From contig JAFAYQ010000017.1 in NCBI GenBank assembly GCA_019240215.1, forward strand, positions 1 through 64,000: a stretch of 64,000 nucleotides of DNA. The letters are read 5' to 3'. Below, one piece after another: positions 37,923 through 46,101 of this stretch. Under the pieces are notes generated by a model. The model saw only the letters and a list, made by a program, of their open reading frames with translations. It had not been told where the DNA came from and did no database searches. The translations under genes and the position numbers were made by a program. This DNA comes from Actinomycetota bacterium (lineage in GTDB: Bacteria > Actinomycetota > Actinomycetes > Streptosporangiales > Streptosporangiaceae). Position 1 is the first letter of the stretch. Each line of letters opens with the position of its first letter.

Positions 37923-38630
37923 TCACAGTCCCCGGGTGGGCCCGGGCTGGGACGTGAGGCCGGTCAGGAACGGATTGGTCCGCCGCTCGGCGCCGATCGT
38001 GGTGCCGGGACCGTGCCCGGACAGCACGATCGTCTCATCGGGCAGCGGCAGGCAGACCCGGGCCAGGCTGGCCAGGATGGCCTGGTGGTCCCCGCCGGGC
38101 AGGTCGGTCCGGCCGATCGACCCGGCGAACAAAAGGTCACCGGAGAACATGGTGCCGGCCGGGTCGTCGATCCCGTCGATGCCGGACGGCAGCCGGAACG
38201 TCACCGAGCCGGGGGTGTGGCCGGGCGCGTGGTCCACCCGGAACTCCAGCCCGGCCAGGGTCAGCGTCATCCCGTCGGTCAGCTCGCGGACGTCGTCGGG
38301 CTCGGTGAACGTCAGCCCGCCGAACAGCTGCTGGCCGGCGCCGAGGGGCAGGCCCCGGGCGGGGTCGGACAGCAGCAGCCGATCCTCAGGGTGGATGCAG
38401 GCGGGGATGTCGCGGGCCCCGCACAGCGGCGCTATCGACCAGATGTGGTCCAGGTGCCCGTGGGTGGCGATGGCGGCGACCGGCTTGAGCCGGTGGGCGG
38501 CCACGACCTCGTCGATCCCGCCGAGCGCGTCCTGGCCGGGGTCCACGATCACGCATTCCTCGCCGTCGGCGGGCGCGATGACATAACAGTTCGCCGCGAA
38601 CGACCCAGCGGGGAACCCGGTGACAAGCAC
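37923..38630 (-). CDS. MBL-fold metal-dependent hydrolase (glyoxalase II-like)
   Basis: 235 residues from GTG 38630, preceded by AGGACGAGC. The metallo-beta-lactamase signature THGHLDH at about residue 62 gives the HxHxDH metal site; later metal ligands are in DHAPGHTPGS, FSGDLLF and a final VLSGHGPGTTIG. Length and opening (VLVTGFPAGSFAANCYVIAP) match the actinobacterial hydroxyacylglutathione hydrolase-like proteins found beside the cyclophilin gene, relA and hisS. The natural thiol is unknown. The open frame continues 390 bp upstream but that part is non-family and covers the divergent promoter of the cyclophilin gene. Confidence 0.93.
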   Translation of the reverse strand: MLVTGFPAGSFAANCYVIAPADGEECVIVDPGQDALGGIDEVVAAHRLKPVAAIATHGHLDHIWSIAPLCGARDIPACIHPEDRLLLSDPARGLPLGAGQQLFGGLTFTEPDDVRELTDGMTLTLAGLEFRVDHAPGHTPGSVTFRLPSGIDGIDDPAGTMFSGDLLFAGSIGRTDLPGGDHQAILASLARVCLPLPDETIVLSGHGPGTTIGAERRTNPFLTGLTSQPGPTRGL

Positions 38631-38794
38631 GCTCGTCCTTCCTGAAGCAGCCGACGACGACCGGTACAGGCTACCGAGCCTGGTGGCACGGCTGCGAACC
38701 GATAACAGCGGTACCGCAGAAACGGCTATCCAGGTACGATTCGCGAAGATTCCTGATGGCGGGACCGCCGCCAGCATAGGAGGAGATCGGTCCG

Positions 38795-39625
38795 GTGGCG
38801 GGAAAGAAGGATCGGCAGCGCAAGCTGGCCCGCGAGCGAATGGCACGGCAGGAAGTGCGCCGCGCTCAGCAGGCCCACAAAGCGCGGATCCGTGCGATAG
38901 CCGGCGGGGTGGTGGTTGTGGTGGCAGCGCTGGCGGTGGGCGGGTATTTCCTGTTCGGTTCGGGCGGAGGCAGCTCATCCGCGTCATCCGATGCCACGGC
39001 GTCGGCAAAAGCGTCGCCAAAGGCGTCGGCCACGAATTCGGCGGCGACGGTTTCCGAGCCCGCGCACAGCTGCACTTACACCAAGAGCGGCACCGCCGCC
39101 CGCACGGTGAACCGGCCGGCCACCAAGCCCGATTACCAGGCCTCCTACCAGGCGACGATCGCGACCAACCGCGGCAACATCGTCATCAACCTGGCCAACA
39201 GCAAAGCCACCTGCACGGTCAATTCGTTCGTCTCGCTGGCCAAGCAGAGCTACTTCAGCAACACCAAATGCCACAGGCTCACCACCAGCGGCATCTACGT
39301 GCTGCAATGCGGCGACCCGACCGGAACGGGTACCGGCGGCCCAGGCTATGCGTTCGCGAACGAGAACCTGACCGGCGCCAAGTACACGGCCGGAACTGTC
39401 GCCATGGCCCATACGACCGCGCCTAACAGCAACGGCAGCCAGTTTTTCCTCGTCTACCAGAATTCGACATTGCCGGCCGACTACACGCCGTTCGGCACGA
39501 TCACGCAAGGCCTGCCTGTCATCCAAGCTATTGCCAAGGTGGGAAGTAACAACGCCAATGGCACCGGAGACGGTGCACCGAAGGAAAGCGTCGTCATCAA
39601 GAGCGTCTCCATCAAGCAAACGTGA
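38795..39625 (+). CDS. Membrane-anchored cyclophilin-type peptidyl-prolyl isomerase
   Basis: 276 residues. The basic N-terminus MAGKKDRQRKLARERMARQEVRRAQ is followed by one membrane helix (IAGGVVVVVAALAVGGYFLF, about 34-53) and a Ser/Ala linker, so the catalytic domain is outside the membrane. The cyclophilin domain shows NRGNIVINLANSKATCTVNSFVSLA, LQCGDPTGTGTGGPGYAF, GSQFFLVY and YTPFGTITQGLPVIQAIA. The usual RxIxxFMxQGG is degenerate (HRLTTSGIYVLQCGD), common in this actinobacterial subgroup, so isomerase activity is uncertain. AGGAGG lies nine bases before GTG. Divergent from the MBL gene. Confidence 0.92.
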   Translation: MAGKKDRQRKLARERMARQEVRRAQQAHKARIRAIAGGVVVVVAALAVGGYFLFGSGGGSSSASSDATASAKASPKASATNSAATVSEPAHSCTYTKSGTAARTVNRPATKPDYQASYQATIATNRGNIVINLANSKATCTVNSFVSLAKQSYFSNTKCHRLTTSGIYVLQCGDPTGTGTGGPGYAFANENLTGAKYTAGTVAMAHTTAPNSNGSQFFLVYQNSTLPADYTPFGTITQGLPVIQAIAKVGSNNANGTGDGAPKESVVIKSVSIKQT

Positions 39626-39717
39626 TGCAGACTAGCGAGCAGAACGGTTTGCGAGCCGGGAAGAGAACCTGAGCTTTCCGGCTCGTGCACCGGGCCAGCA
39701 CTACCAGGAGGTTCGCC

Positions 39718-40956
39718 GTGACCACCGCCAATCATCCGTGGGGCCGGGTTGATCCCGACGGGACGGTCTACGTGCGTACCGCCGAGGGCGAGCGGGTGAT
39801 CGGCTCGTGGCAGGCGGGCAGCCCGGAGGAGGCAATCGCCTTCTACCAGCGCAAATACGCGTCGCTGGAGACCGAGGTCACGCTGCTGGAGCAGCGGCTG
39901 AGCTCGACCGACCTGTCGCCCGCGCAGGCCCAGGCGTCGGTCGAGCGGCTGCGCAAGACCGTGATCGGGGCGAGCGCGCTCGGTGACCTGGACGGGCTGT
40001 GCACGCGGCTGGACAAGCTGACCGGGGTGGTCGGCCACAAGCGCGAAGAGGTCAAGGCCCAGCGCGAGCAGGCCCGGCGTGGCGCCCGCGAGATCAAGGA
40101 ACGCATCGTCGAGGAGGCCGAGCACATCGCGGCCGAGGCCACCCACTGGAAGAGCAGCGGCGAGCGGATGCGCGAGCTGCTGGAGGAGTGGAAGGCGGCC
40201 CCGCACGCCGAGCGGTCGGTCGAGGCGGTGCTGTGGAAGCGGCTGTCGGCCGCCCGCAACAGCTTCACCAAGCGCCGCAAGGCCTACTTCGCAGGGCTGG
40301 AAGAGCAGCGCGAGGAGGTCCGGGCGCGCAAGGAGCGGCTGGTCGCGGACGCCGAGTCGCTGTCCACCTCGACCGCCTGGGGTCCCACCGCCGGTACGTT
40401 CCGTGACCTGATGCGGGCCTGGAAGGCGGCCGGGCGGGCCAGCCGGGAGGCCGAGGACGAGCTGTGGGGGCGGTTCAAGGCGGCCCAGGACCAGTTCTTC
40501 GCGGCCCGCACCGAAGCCCTCTCGGAGAAGGAAGCCGAGCTGCGCGAGCACGCGGTGGCCAAGGAAGCCCTGCTCGAGCAGGCCCAGGCGCTGCTGCCGA
40601 TCACCGACCTGCGGGCCGCGCGGACGGCGCTGCGCGGCATCCAGGAGAAATGGGAGCAGATCGGCGGGATCCCGCGCGACTCCCGCGACCACCTGGAGGG
40701 CGGCCTGCGCAAGGTCGAGGACGCGGTCCGCAAGGCCGAGGACAACCAGTGGCGCCGGTCCAACCCGGAAGCCATTGCCCGCGCCGAGGGGACCGTGACC
40801 CAGCTGCGGACCGCCATCGAGGGGCTGGAGCGCCAGCTGGCCAAGGCCCAGGAGAAGGGCGACGCCAAGGCCGCCGGCAACGCTCAGGAGGCTCTGGATG
40901 CCCGGCGGGCGTGGCTGGAAGAGGCCGAGCGGACGCTGGCCGAGTTCTCCGGCTGA
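39718..40956 (+). CDS. DUF349 domain-containing protein
   Basis: 412 residues from GTG 39718, with CAGGAGG six bases upstream. The N-terminus HPWGRVDPDGTVYVRTAEGERVIGSWQAGSPEEA is a conserved actinobacterial module; the rest is almost entirely helical and charged with three to four DUF349 repeats (recurrent W-R/K-x-F motifs such as WKRLSAARNSFTKRRKAYF, WGRFKAAQDQFFAARTEAL and the weaker WEQIGGIP). No catalytic motif or membrane segment. It is a conserved neighbour of the cyclophilin and relA genes; function unknown, possibly RNA- or stress-related by analogy with other DUF349 proteins. Confidence 0.92.
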   Translation: MTTANHPWGRVDPDGTVYVRTAEGERVIGSWQAGSPEEAIAFYQRKYASLETEVTLLEQRLSSTDLSPAQAQASVERLRKTVIGASALGDLDGLCTRLDKLTGVVGHKREEVKAQREQARRGAREIKERIVEEAEHIAAEATHWKSSGERMRELLEEWKAAPHAERSVEAVLWKRLSAARNSFTKRRKAYFAGLEEQREEVRARKERLVADAESLSTSTAWGPTAGTFRDLMRAWKAAGRASREAEDELWGRFKAAQDQFFAARTEALSEKEAELREHAVAKEALLEQAQALLPITDLRAARTALRGIQEKWEQIGGIPRDSRDHLEGGLRKVEDAVRKAEDNQWRRSNPEAIARAEGTVTQLRTAIEGLERQLAKAQEKGDAKAAGNAQEALDARRAWLEEAERTLAEFSG

Positions 40957-40972
40957 CGGAGCCGGCTGGAGG

Positions 40973-42196
40973 TCAGCCGATGGCAGCTTGCTCGCGGTGG
41001 GTGGCCAGGCGGACGGCGCGGCGCAGGTCGGCGGCGTAGGCGGCGGGCTGTTCCCAGGCGGCGAAGTGGCCGCCCGCGTCGTGCTCGATGAACTCGCGGA
41101 CGTCCGCGAATGCCTCGGCGTAGGCGCGCGGCGCCGGCTTGATGTCGGACGGGAAGGCCGAGAGCACGGTTGGGGTGGTGACGCGGTCCGGGACCGTGGC
41201 GGGCTCGGTGTAGGTGGCGAATGAGGTGCCGATCGACCCGGTCAGCCAGTAGGCGGTGATCCAGGTCAGCAGCTCGTCGGCGGTGAACGCGGCGGAGTTG
41301 TTGGCGGCGGGGTTGTCGGCGGTGGTGTCCGCGGCGGCCGCGGCTGCGGCCCAGCCGGTGAGCTTCTCGCCGATCCAGGCGGCCAGCCCGGCCGGTGAGT
41401 CGGCCAGCCCGGCCAGCAGCGTGCCCGGGCGGGTGGACTGCTCGGCGATGTAGCCCCCTTCGGCCCGGAACCACTGGGCGGCCCGGCCGAGGTACTCGGC
41501 CGCGGCCGGCGGCAGCCGGGCCGGGTCGGCGGTGAGCGCGTGCCGGGCCGACACCTCGGTCAGGTGCAAGGCGGTGACCCGGCCCGGGTAGCGGGCGGCG
41601 AGGATCTCCGCCACCGTGCCGCCCACGTCACCGCCGGACACCACGTACCGGCCGTAGCCGAGGGCGGCGACGGCCGCGGCCACATCCTCGGCCAGCTGGT
41701 TCACCGAGACCGGGCCGGCCAGCGGGAGGGCGAACGGGAACCCGGGCAACGCGGGCACGACGACGTGGAGGCCGGTCAGCAGCGGGAGCAGCCGCTCGAA
41801 GCGCAATACAGAGTCGGGCCATCCGTGCAGGAGCACGACGGCCGGGGCGGCCGGGTCGGCCGCGCGCTGGTGGATCACGCGCAGCCCGGCCCCTGGTGGC
41901 CCGGCTGCTTGCGGCCCTTGCGGCCCTTGCGGCCCTTGCGGCCCGGCGACGGTCCAGGGCCAGGACCGGATCCGGCGCTCGTGCTCGCGCCAGTCGTAGC
42001 CGTCCGCCCAGCGCGCGAGCAGCGCGTCCAGGTCGGCGGCAGGCAGGCCGCGGGCGGGGTCGCCGGCCCAGGGGTTGGCGACCCGGCGGGTCCGCCGGAT
42101 CCGCGTGCGCAGATCGTCGAGCGCTTCGTCAGTAGCGGGGGCGGGTATCGCTGGCGTGGCTGGGCCGGGTACCGCCGGCGTCATCGCGTCACTCAT
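40973..42196 (-). CDS. Epoxide hydrolase (alpha/beta hydrolase with EHN domain)
   Basis: 407 residues from ATG 42196. An N-terminal EHN domain (EALDDLRTRIRRTRRVANPWAGDPARGLPAADLDALLARWADGYDW) precedes the alpha/beta hydrolase core. The oxyanion motif is VVLLHGWPDSVLRF; the nucleophile Asp sits in VVSGGDVGGTVAE (GGDWG in most members); the catalytic His is in EHDAGGHFAAWEQP. A GPQGPQGPQGPQ tract after residue 75 is a small tandem repeat. The promoter -10 TATGCT lies seven bases before the ATG with no ribosome site, which suggests a leaderless mRNA. Divergent from a TetR gene with two strong operators between them. Confidence 0.92.
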   Translation of the reverse strand: MSDAMTPAVPGPATPAIPAPATDEALDDLRTRIRRTRRVANPWAGDPARGLPAADLDALLARWADGYDWREHERRIRSWPWTVAGPQGPQGPQGPQAAGPPGAGLRVIHQRAADPAAPAVVLLHGWPDSVLRFERLLPLLTGLHVVVPALPGFPFALPLAGPVSVNQLAEDVAAAVAALGYGRYVVSGGDVGGTVAEILAARYPGRVTALHLTEVSARHALTADPARLPPAAAEYLGRAAQWFRAEGGYIAEQSTRPGTLLAGLADSPAGLAAWIGEKLTGWAAAAAAADTTADNPAANNSAAFTADELLTWITAYWLTGSIGTSFATYTEPATVPDRVTTPTVLSAFPSDIKPAPRAYAEAFADVREFIEHDAGGHFAAWEQPAAYAADLRRAVRLATHREQAAIG

Positions 42197-42235
42197 GTGT
42201 ATGAGCATACACATTATGTGTATGTAAGTACACAT
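42195..42235. promoter_or_regulatory. Two tandem TetR operators in a divergent promoter
   Basis: ATGTGTATGAGCATACACAT (42195-42214) is a perfect palindrome with 9-bp arms around AG. A second site, with arms ATGTGTA and TACACAT around TGTAAG, spans 42216-42235. Their starts are exactly 21 bp apart (two helical turns). They cover the start of the epoxide hydrolase gene and the likely promoters of both genes. Confidence 0.9.
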
Positions 42236-42251
42236 CGGCTAGAGTGCCGTC

Positions 42252-42845
42252 ATGGCTGAAACCGGGGCTCCTTCTCGCGGGCGGAACGCGGCCGCCACCA
42301 AGCGGTCGATCCTGGACCAGGCCCGGCGGCAGTTCGCGCAGCACGGCTACCGGGCGACCACCGTCAAGGCGGTGGCCGACGCCGCCGGGGTGTCACCCAA
42401 CCTGATCACCCGCTACTTCGGGGGCAAGGAGGGCCTGTTCCTGGCGGCCGCCCAGGTCGAGATCGCGGTGGACGACGTTTACGATGGGCCGCTGGCCGGG
42501 CTGGGTGACCGGCTGGCGGCCAGCATCGTGCAGCGCTGGTTCGGCCAGCAGGGCGAGGACCCGCTGCTGGTCCTGCTGCGGGCGGCCGGCGAGCGGCCGG
42601 AGGCGGCGGCGGCGCTGGCGGGCTTCCTGGACACCAACTCGCTGGCACCGCTGCGCCGGTACCTGCGCACCAGCGGCCTGCCAGAGGCGGAAGCCGACGC
42701 CCGGGCGGCCGCCATCGACACGTTCCTGCTCGGGGTGTCGACCCGGCGACGGGTGCTGCGGTCCGACCTCGGGGAGCCCGGCTCGCTGCAGGAGTGGCTG
42801 GCGACGGCGATCCAGCGGCTGGCTGACGGCGGGTTCAGCGGCTGA
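42252..42845 (+). CDS. TetR-family transcriptional regulator
   Basis: 197 residues. HTH: GRNAAATKRSILDQARRQFAQHGYRATTVKAVADAAGVSPNLITRYFGGKEGLFLAA, with a TetR_C_17-like (PsrA-type) C-terminal domain (LGDRLAASIVQRWFGQQGEDPLLVLLRAAGERPEAAAALAGF). No ribosome site precedes ATG 42252; TAGAGT (42240-42245) is six bases upstream, fitting a leaderless transcript like its divergent partner. It almost surely binds the two palindromes at 42195-42235 and represses the epoxide hydrolase gene and itself. Its TGA abuts the stop of the convergent nucleotidyltransferase gene with no gap. Confidence 0.93.
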   Translation: MAETGAPSRGRNAAATKRSILDQARRQFAQHGYRATTVKAVADAAGVSPNLITRYFGGKEGLFLAAAQVEIAVDDVYDGPLAGLGDRLAASIVQRWFGQQGEDPLLVLLRAAGERPEAAAALAGFLDTNSLAPLRRYLRTSGLPEAEADARAAAIDTFLLGVSTRRRVLRSDLGEPGSLQEWLATAIQRLADGGFSG

Positions 42846-43790
42846 TCACGCGCGGGGCTGGCTCGGGGTGTCGCCAGGCGCCGGCGGGGCGACGAGGCGG
42901 CGTTTTTCTGACAGCTCCAGGCGGAAGCGGGTCAGGTCGGCGGCGGTGTGTTCCGTGGCCAGCTCGAGCGTGTCCGCCAGCAGGTCTTCGGCGGCCCGGA
43001 TGGCTTCGGCGGGCGGGCCGCTGGTCAGCCGGTCCAGGCGGGCGGTCAGCTGAGCGGGAGCGACGGTGAGGCCGGACAGCAGGTCGTGCTGCCACTTGAG
43101 CCGGCGGTGCGGCAAATAGACGTGGTTCAGGGCCAGCACGGCGGCCGCCACCGCGTAGCCGACCCGGGTGAGCAGAGCGCGGAGCGCCAGCTCGTCGTGG
43201 CGGGCGGCGTAAGCCTCGCGGGCACCCCAGCCGGTCAGCACGTCCGGGCTGAGCGACTGGCTGACCAGAGCCTCGGCCAGCGCGGCCGGATACCGGGCCG
43301 CCCGCGCCCGCCAGGACGCGATCAGGTCCGCACCGGCCAGCGGTGCCGAGTGCTGCACGGCCGCCAGCCGCATGTGCTTAACCGGGTCGGTGTCGGCCTG
43401 CCCGGTCACCTCGTCCAGGAACCGGTCGACGGTGCTGGTCAGGAAGTTGCTCACGGTGACGTCGAGCTCGCCCAGCCGGTAGTCCTCGCTCCACTCCCCC
43501 TCGTCGGCGTCGTAGTCCCACAGCGCGGTCAGCTGCCCGCCGAGCGCTTCGACCGGGCCGAGGCGGTCCTGGTCGGCCGGCGGGAGGGCCCAGTAGCAGT
43601 CGAGTTCCAGGTCGGAGAACTGATCGGCCCGGCCGGCTCCGACCGAGCCCGCCACCGTCAGCGCGGCCAGCTTCGGATTCCCGGTGTAGGCGGCGGCCGC
43701 CTTCCGGGCCACGTCCATCCGCCAGGCGGCATGGACGTTCCGCGGCCGGTTCGGCGGCCTGTTCGGCGGCCTGTTCGGCGGGCTGGGCAT
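42846..43790 (-). CDS. Nucleotidyltransferase-fold protein (DUF4037-like)
   Basis: 314 residues from ATG 43790 (AGGA upstream). After NRPPNRPPNRPRN, a short repeat encoded by TTCGGCGGCCTG units, the domain starts VARKAAAAYTGNPKLAALTVAGSVGAGRADQFSDLELDCYW: the GSxGxGRxDxxSDxE pattern is the nucleotidyltransferase beta-polymerase fold signature with its two metal-binding acidic residues. A C-terminal helical region (YVAAAVLALNHVY-like, residues 210-300) resembles aminoglycoside adenylyltransferase-like proteins. The substrate is unknown; antibiotic or small-molecule adenylylation is possible. It starts four bases after the stop of an upstream TetR gene, so the two are one transcription unit. 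Confidence 0.82.
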   Translation of the reverse strand: MPSPPNRPPNRPPNRPRNVHAAWRMDVARKAAAAYTGNPKLAALTVAGSVGAGRADQFSDLELDCYWALPPADQDRLGPVEALGGQLTALWDYDADEGEWSEDYRLGELDVTVSNFLTSTVDRFLDEVTGQADTDPVKHMRLAAVQHSAPLAGADLIASWRARAARYPAALAEALVSQSLSPDVLTGWGAREAYAARHDELALRALLTRVGYAVAAAVLALNHVYLPHRRLKWQHDLLSGLTVAPAQLTARLDRLTSGPPAEAIRAAEDLLADTLELATEHTAADLTRFRLELSEKRRLVAPPAPGDTPSQPRA

Positions 43791-43794
43791 CGGC

Positions 43795-44364
43795 TCATCC
43801 TGACACCGGCCGGGCGTCCGGGGCATCGGGTTTTCCCTCGGCGCCCTGGCGGATCAGGGTGACGATCTGGCGGGCGATGGTGGCGGGGGCGTCGCCGCCC
43901 GGGTGGTACCAGATGAGGGTCCAGTTGATCGCGCCCAGCAGGGTCAGGCGCAGGTAGGAACGGTCGACCGCGGGACCGACGGGCAGCGCCGCCACCAGGT
44001 CGCGGAACATGTCCTCGTAGGCGTCGCGGGTGCGGACCAGCGCCTGATGCACGGCTCCGGTCCGGCGGCTGGGGATCTCGGTGGCCAGCACGCGGAGGGC
44101 ACGTTCGCCTTGGAGCAGCGCGGTGAGGTGGGCGACGCAGGCTTGCTCCAGGCGGTGCCACGGATCGTCGGACTGGGCGGCGGCCTTGATCTGGTCGGCG
44201 ACCTGGGCGGCGGCCCGGTCGACGATGGCGACCAGTAGCGCTTCCTTGGACGGGTAGTGGTAGTAGACCGAGGCCGGCTGGACCCGGGCGGCGGTGGCGA
44301 TGTCACGGATCGAGGTGGCGTCGAAACCGCGGCTGGCGAACAGCTCGACCGCGGCCGCCAGCAC
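43795..44364 (-). CDS. TetR-family regulator that lacks a proper start
   Basis: 189 residues counted from GTG 44364. The HTH is intact from LAAAVELFASRGFDATSIRDIATAARVQPASVYYHYPSKEALL, with a TetR_C_32/KstR2-like ligand domain ending in GAINWTLIWYHPGG. However the same frame upstream (44365-44415) still encodes SGRPVGRPRRDDNRGRDV, the normal basic N-terminus of this family, and then hits a TGA with no start codon between. Using GTG 44364 would delete the N-terminal arm and part of helix 1. A start was probably lost through the rearrangement described for 44412-44534; the gene may be poorly expressed or dead. Confidence 0.75.
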   Translation of the reverse strand: MLAAAVELFASRGFDATSIRDIATAARVQPASVYYHYPSKEALLVAIVDRAAAQVADQIKAAAQSDDPWHRLEQACVAHLTALLQGERALRVLATEIPSRRTGAVHQALVRTRDAYEDMFRDLVAALPVGPAVDRSYLRLTLLGAINWTLIWYHPGGDAPATIARQIVTLIRQGAEGKPDAPDARPVSG

Positions 44365-44411
44365 GTCGCGGCCCCGGTTGTCGTCGCGGCGGGGCCGCCC
44401 GACCGGCCGGC

Positions 44412-44534
44412 CTGATCACCGAGTTGCACCCGCTCGGACCCGGCCGTAACGCCGTGGTCGTCGCGGTCACGGCCCGGGACAGCGGCGGGGACGTAGTCGG
44501 TGTCTGCTCGTTCCGCGTCGCCGTGCCGGACTGA
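44412..44534 (+). pseudogene. 3' fragment of a deleted gene, possibly a hotdog-fold thioesterase
   Basis: The plus strand encodes an open 40-residue tail, LITELHPLGPGRNAVVVAVTARDSGGDVVGVCSFRVAVPD, here cited only by its parts: ITELHPLGPGR, VVVAVTARDSGGDVVG and CSFRVAVPD, then TGA 44532-44534. The alternation GR-x-VVVAVTxRDxxGxVVG is how the last strands of PaaI-like thioesterases look. No start exists upstream because the opposite strand there is the TetR N-terminus. It ends four bases before the acyl-CoA ligase start, consistent with the remnant of an operon partner. Family call is tentative. Confidence 0.45.
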
Positions 44535-44537
44535 CGG

Positions 44538-46100
44538 GTGCGGCGGGCAACGGCGGCCGAGGCCGCCGGGCGGGTCGACGACCAGTCGATGGCGGGCATG
44601 CTGCGCTGGCAGGCGCGGCACCGCCCGGACGCGACCGCGGTCATCTGCGGGAACCAGCGGCGCGACTACGCGACGCTGAACGCCCGCAGTGAACGGCTGG
44701 CGGCCGGGCTGCTGGCCCGCGGCCTGGCGGCCGGGGACCGGGTCGCGGTGCTGATGGCCAACCGCATCGTGTACCTGGAGATCTACCTGGCGGCGGCCCG
44801 CTCGGGCCTGGCCCTGGTGCCGGTCAACCCGGCCCTGACCGGCCCCGAGATCGAGTACATCCTAGCCGACTCGGGCGCCACCCTGCTGATCGCCGACGTG
44901 GACCTGGTGCCCGCCGCAGGCGGCGTGCTGCCGGTCGTCACCGTCGGGGGGCCGGACAACGAGTTGGAGTACCTGATCGCCGACGCCGGCCCATCGGGCA
45001 CCGGCCCATCGGGCACCGGCCCGGTTTTGGCCGGGCCCGATCCGGGGCCGGGGACCGTGTTCTTCCAGGGCTACACCTCGGGCACGACCGGGCGGCCCAA
45101 GGGCTGCCTGCAGACGCTGGGCGCGTTCGTGGACCATCACCGACGGTCGTTTGCCGCCTACCGGCACGACGAGCGGGACATCATGCTGATGCCGGGGCCG
45201 CTCTTCCACGAGGCGCCGGCCCTGTTCAGCCTGGCTCAGCTGTTCTACGGCGGCACCGTGCTGCTGATGTCCCGGTTCGACGCCGAGATGGCGGTCTCGG
45301 CCATCGAGGAGTACCAGGCCACGATGATCGGCTTCGCGGTGCCGACGATGCTGGACCGGATGATCCCGGTGGCGGCGGGCCGGGACACCGGTTCGCTGCG
45401 CAGCATCATCGTGGCGGGCGCGCCGCTGCACCCGGACACCATGGCGGGCACGCTGCGGGCGTTCCCGAGCGCTGAGCTGAACGAGTTCTACGGCGGCACC
45501 GAGATCGGGCTGGTCACCAGCATCGGGCACCGGGCCGGGCGGGAGCACGGCTCCAGCGTCGGCGCCCCGCTGCCGGGCCTGGACGTGCTGCTGCTGGACA
45601 ACGACGACCAGCCGGTGGCGGCCGGTGAAGTCGGGCAGATCTACGTCACCCCGGTGATGATGGCCGGCTACCACGGACGGCCGGAGGCGACCGCGGCCGC
45701 CACCCGGGTGATCGGGGGTGTGCCCTGGCTGACCCTGGGCGACCTCGGGCGGCTGGACGCCCACGGTCACCTGCACCTGGTCGACCGCAAGAGCCACATG
45801 ATCATCACCGGCGGGGAAAACGTGTACCCGGCCGAGGTGGAGGCGGTGCTGCTCGAGCATCCCGGGGTGGCCGACGTGGCGGTGATCGGGCTGCCCGACC
45901 CCGACTGGGGCGAGGCGGTCACCGCGGTGATCGTCGCGGCGGCTGGCGGGGCGCCAAGTCTGGAGGAGTTGCGGGCGTTCGCCCGGGAGCGGCTGGCTGG
46001 CTACAAGACCCCGCGACGGCTCGAGGTGGTGGAGGCGATCCCCCGGACCGCGTCGGGCAAGATCATCAAGCACCAGCTGAAGGCGAACCTGGCCGACTGA
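44538..46100 (+). CDS. Acyl-CoA synthetase (AMP-forming, class I adenylate-forming)
   Basis: 520 residues. P-loop-like A3 motif YTSGTTGRPKG near residue 180, A5 EFYGGTEIGLV, A7/A8 TLGDLGRLDAHGHLHLVDRKSHMIITGGENVYPAEVE, and the catalytic Lys in PRTASGKIIKHQLK. These identify a fatty acid- or aromatic acid-CoA ligase of the FadD/CaiC kind; chain specificity is not readable. GTG 44538 is four bases after the remnant gene; ATG 44589 (MAGMLRWQARHRPDA) is an alternative that starts at the conserved region. Divergent TetR upstream suggests regulated catabolism. Its stop is immediately followed by the repeat island. Confidence 0.93.
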   Translation: MRRATAAEAAGRVDDQSMAGMLRWQARHRPDATAVICGNQRRDYATLNARSERLAAGLLARGLAAGDRVAVLMANRIVYLEIYLAAARSGLALVPVNPALTGPEIEYILADSGATLLIADVDLVPAAGGVLPVVTVGGPDNELEYLIADAGPSGTGPSGTGPVLAGPDPGPGTVFFQGYTSGTTGRPKGCLQTLGAFVDHHRRSFAAYRHDERDIMLMPGPLFHEAPALFSLAQLFYGGTVLLMSRFDAEMAVSAIEEYQATMIGFAVPTMLDRMIPVAAGRDTGSLRSIIVAGAPLHPDTMAGTLRAFPSAELNEFYGGTEIGLVTSIGHRAGREHGSSVGAPLPGLDVLLLDNDDQPVAAGEVGQIYVTPVMMAGYHGRPEATAAATRVIGGVPWLTLGDLGRLDAHGHLHLVDRKSHMIITGGENVYPAEVEAVLLEHPGVADVAVIGLPDPDWGEAVTAVIVAAAGGAPSLEELRAFARERLAGYKTPRRLEVVEAIPRTASGKIIKHQLKANLAD

Positions 46101-46101
46101 T

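Noticed and set aside
38631-39020. 130-residue N-terminal extension of the MBL hydrolase
   Set aside because: Sequence is Pro/Arg-rich without homology, overlaps the divergent cyclophilin promoter, and the GTG at 38630 has a good ribosome site.
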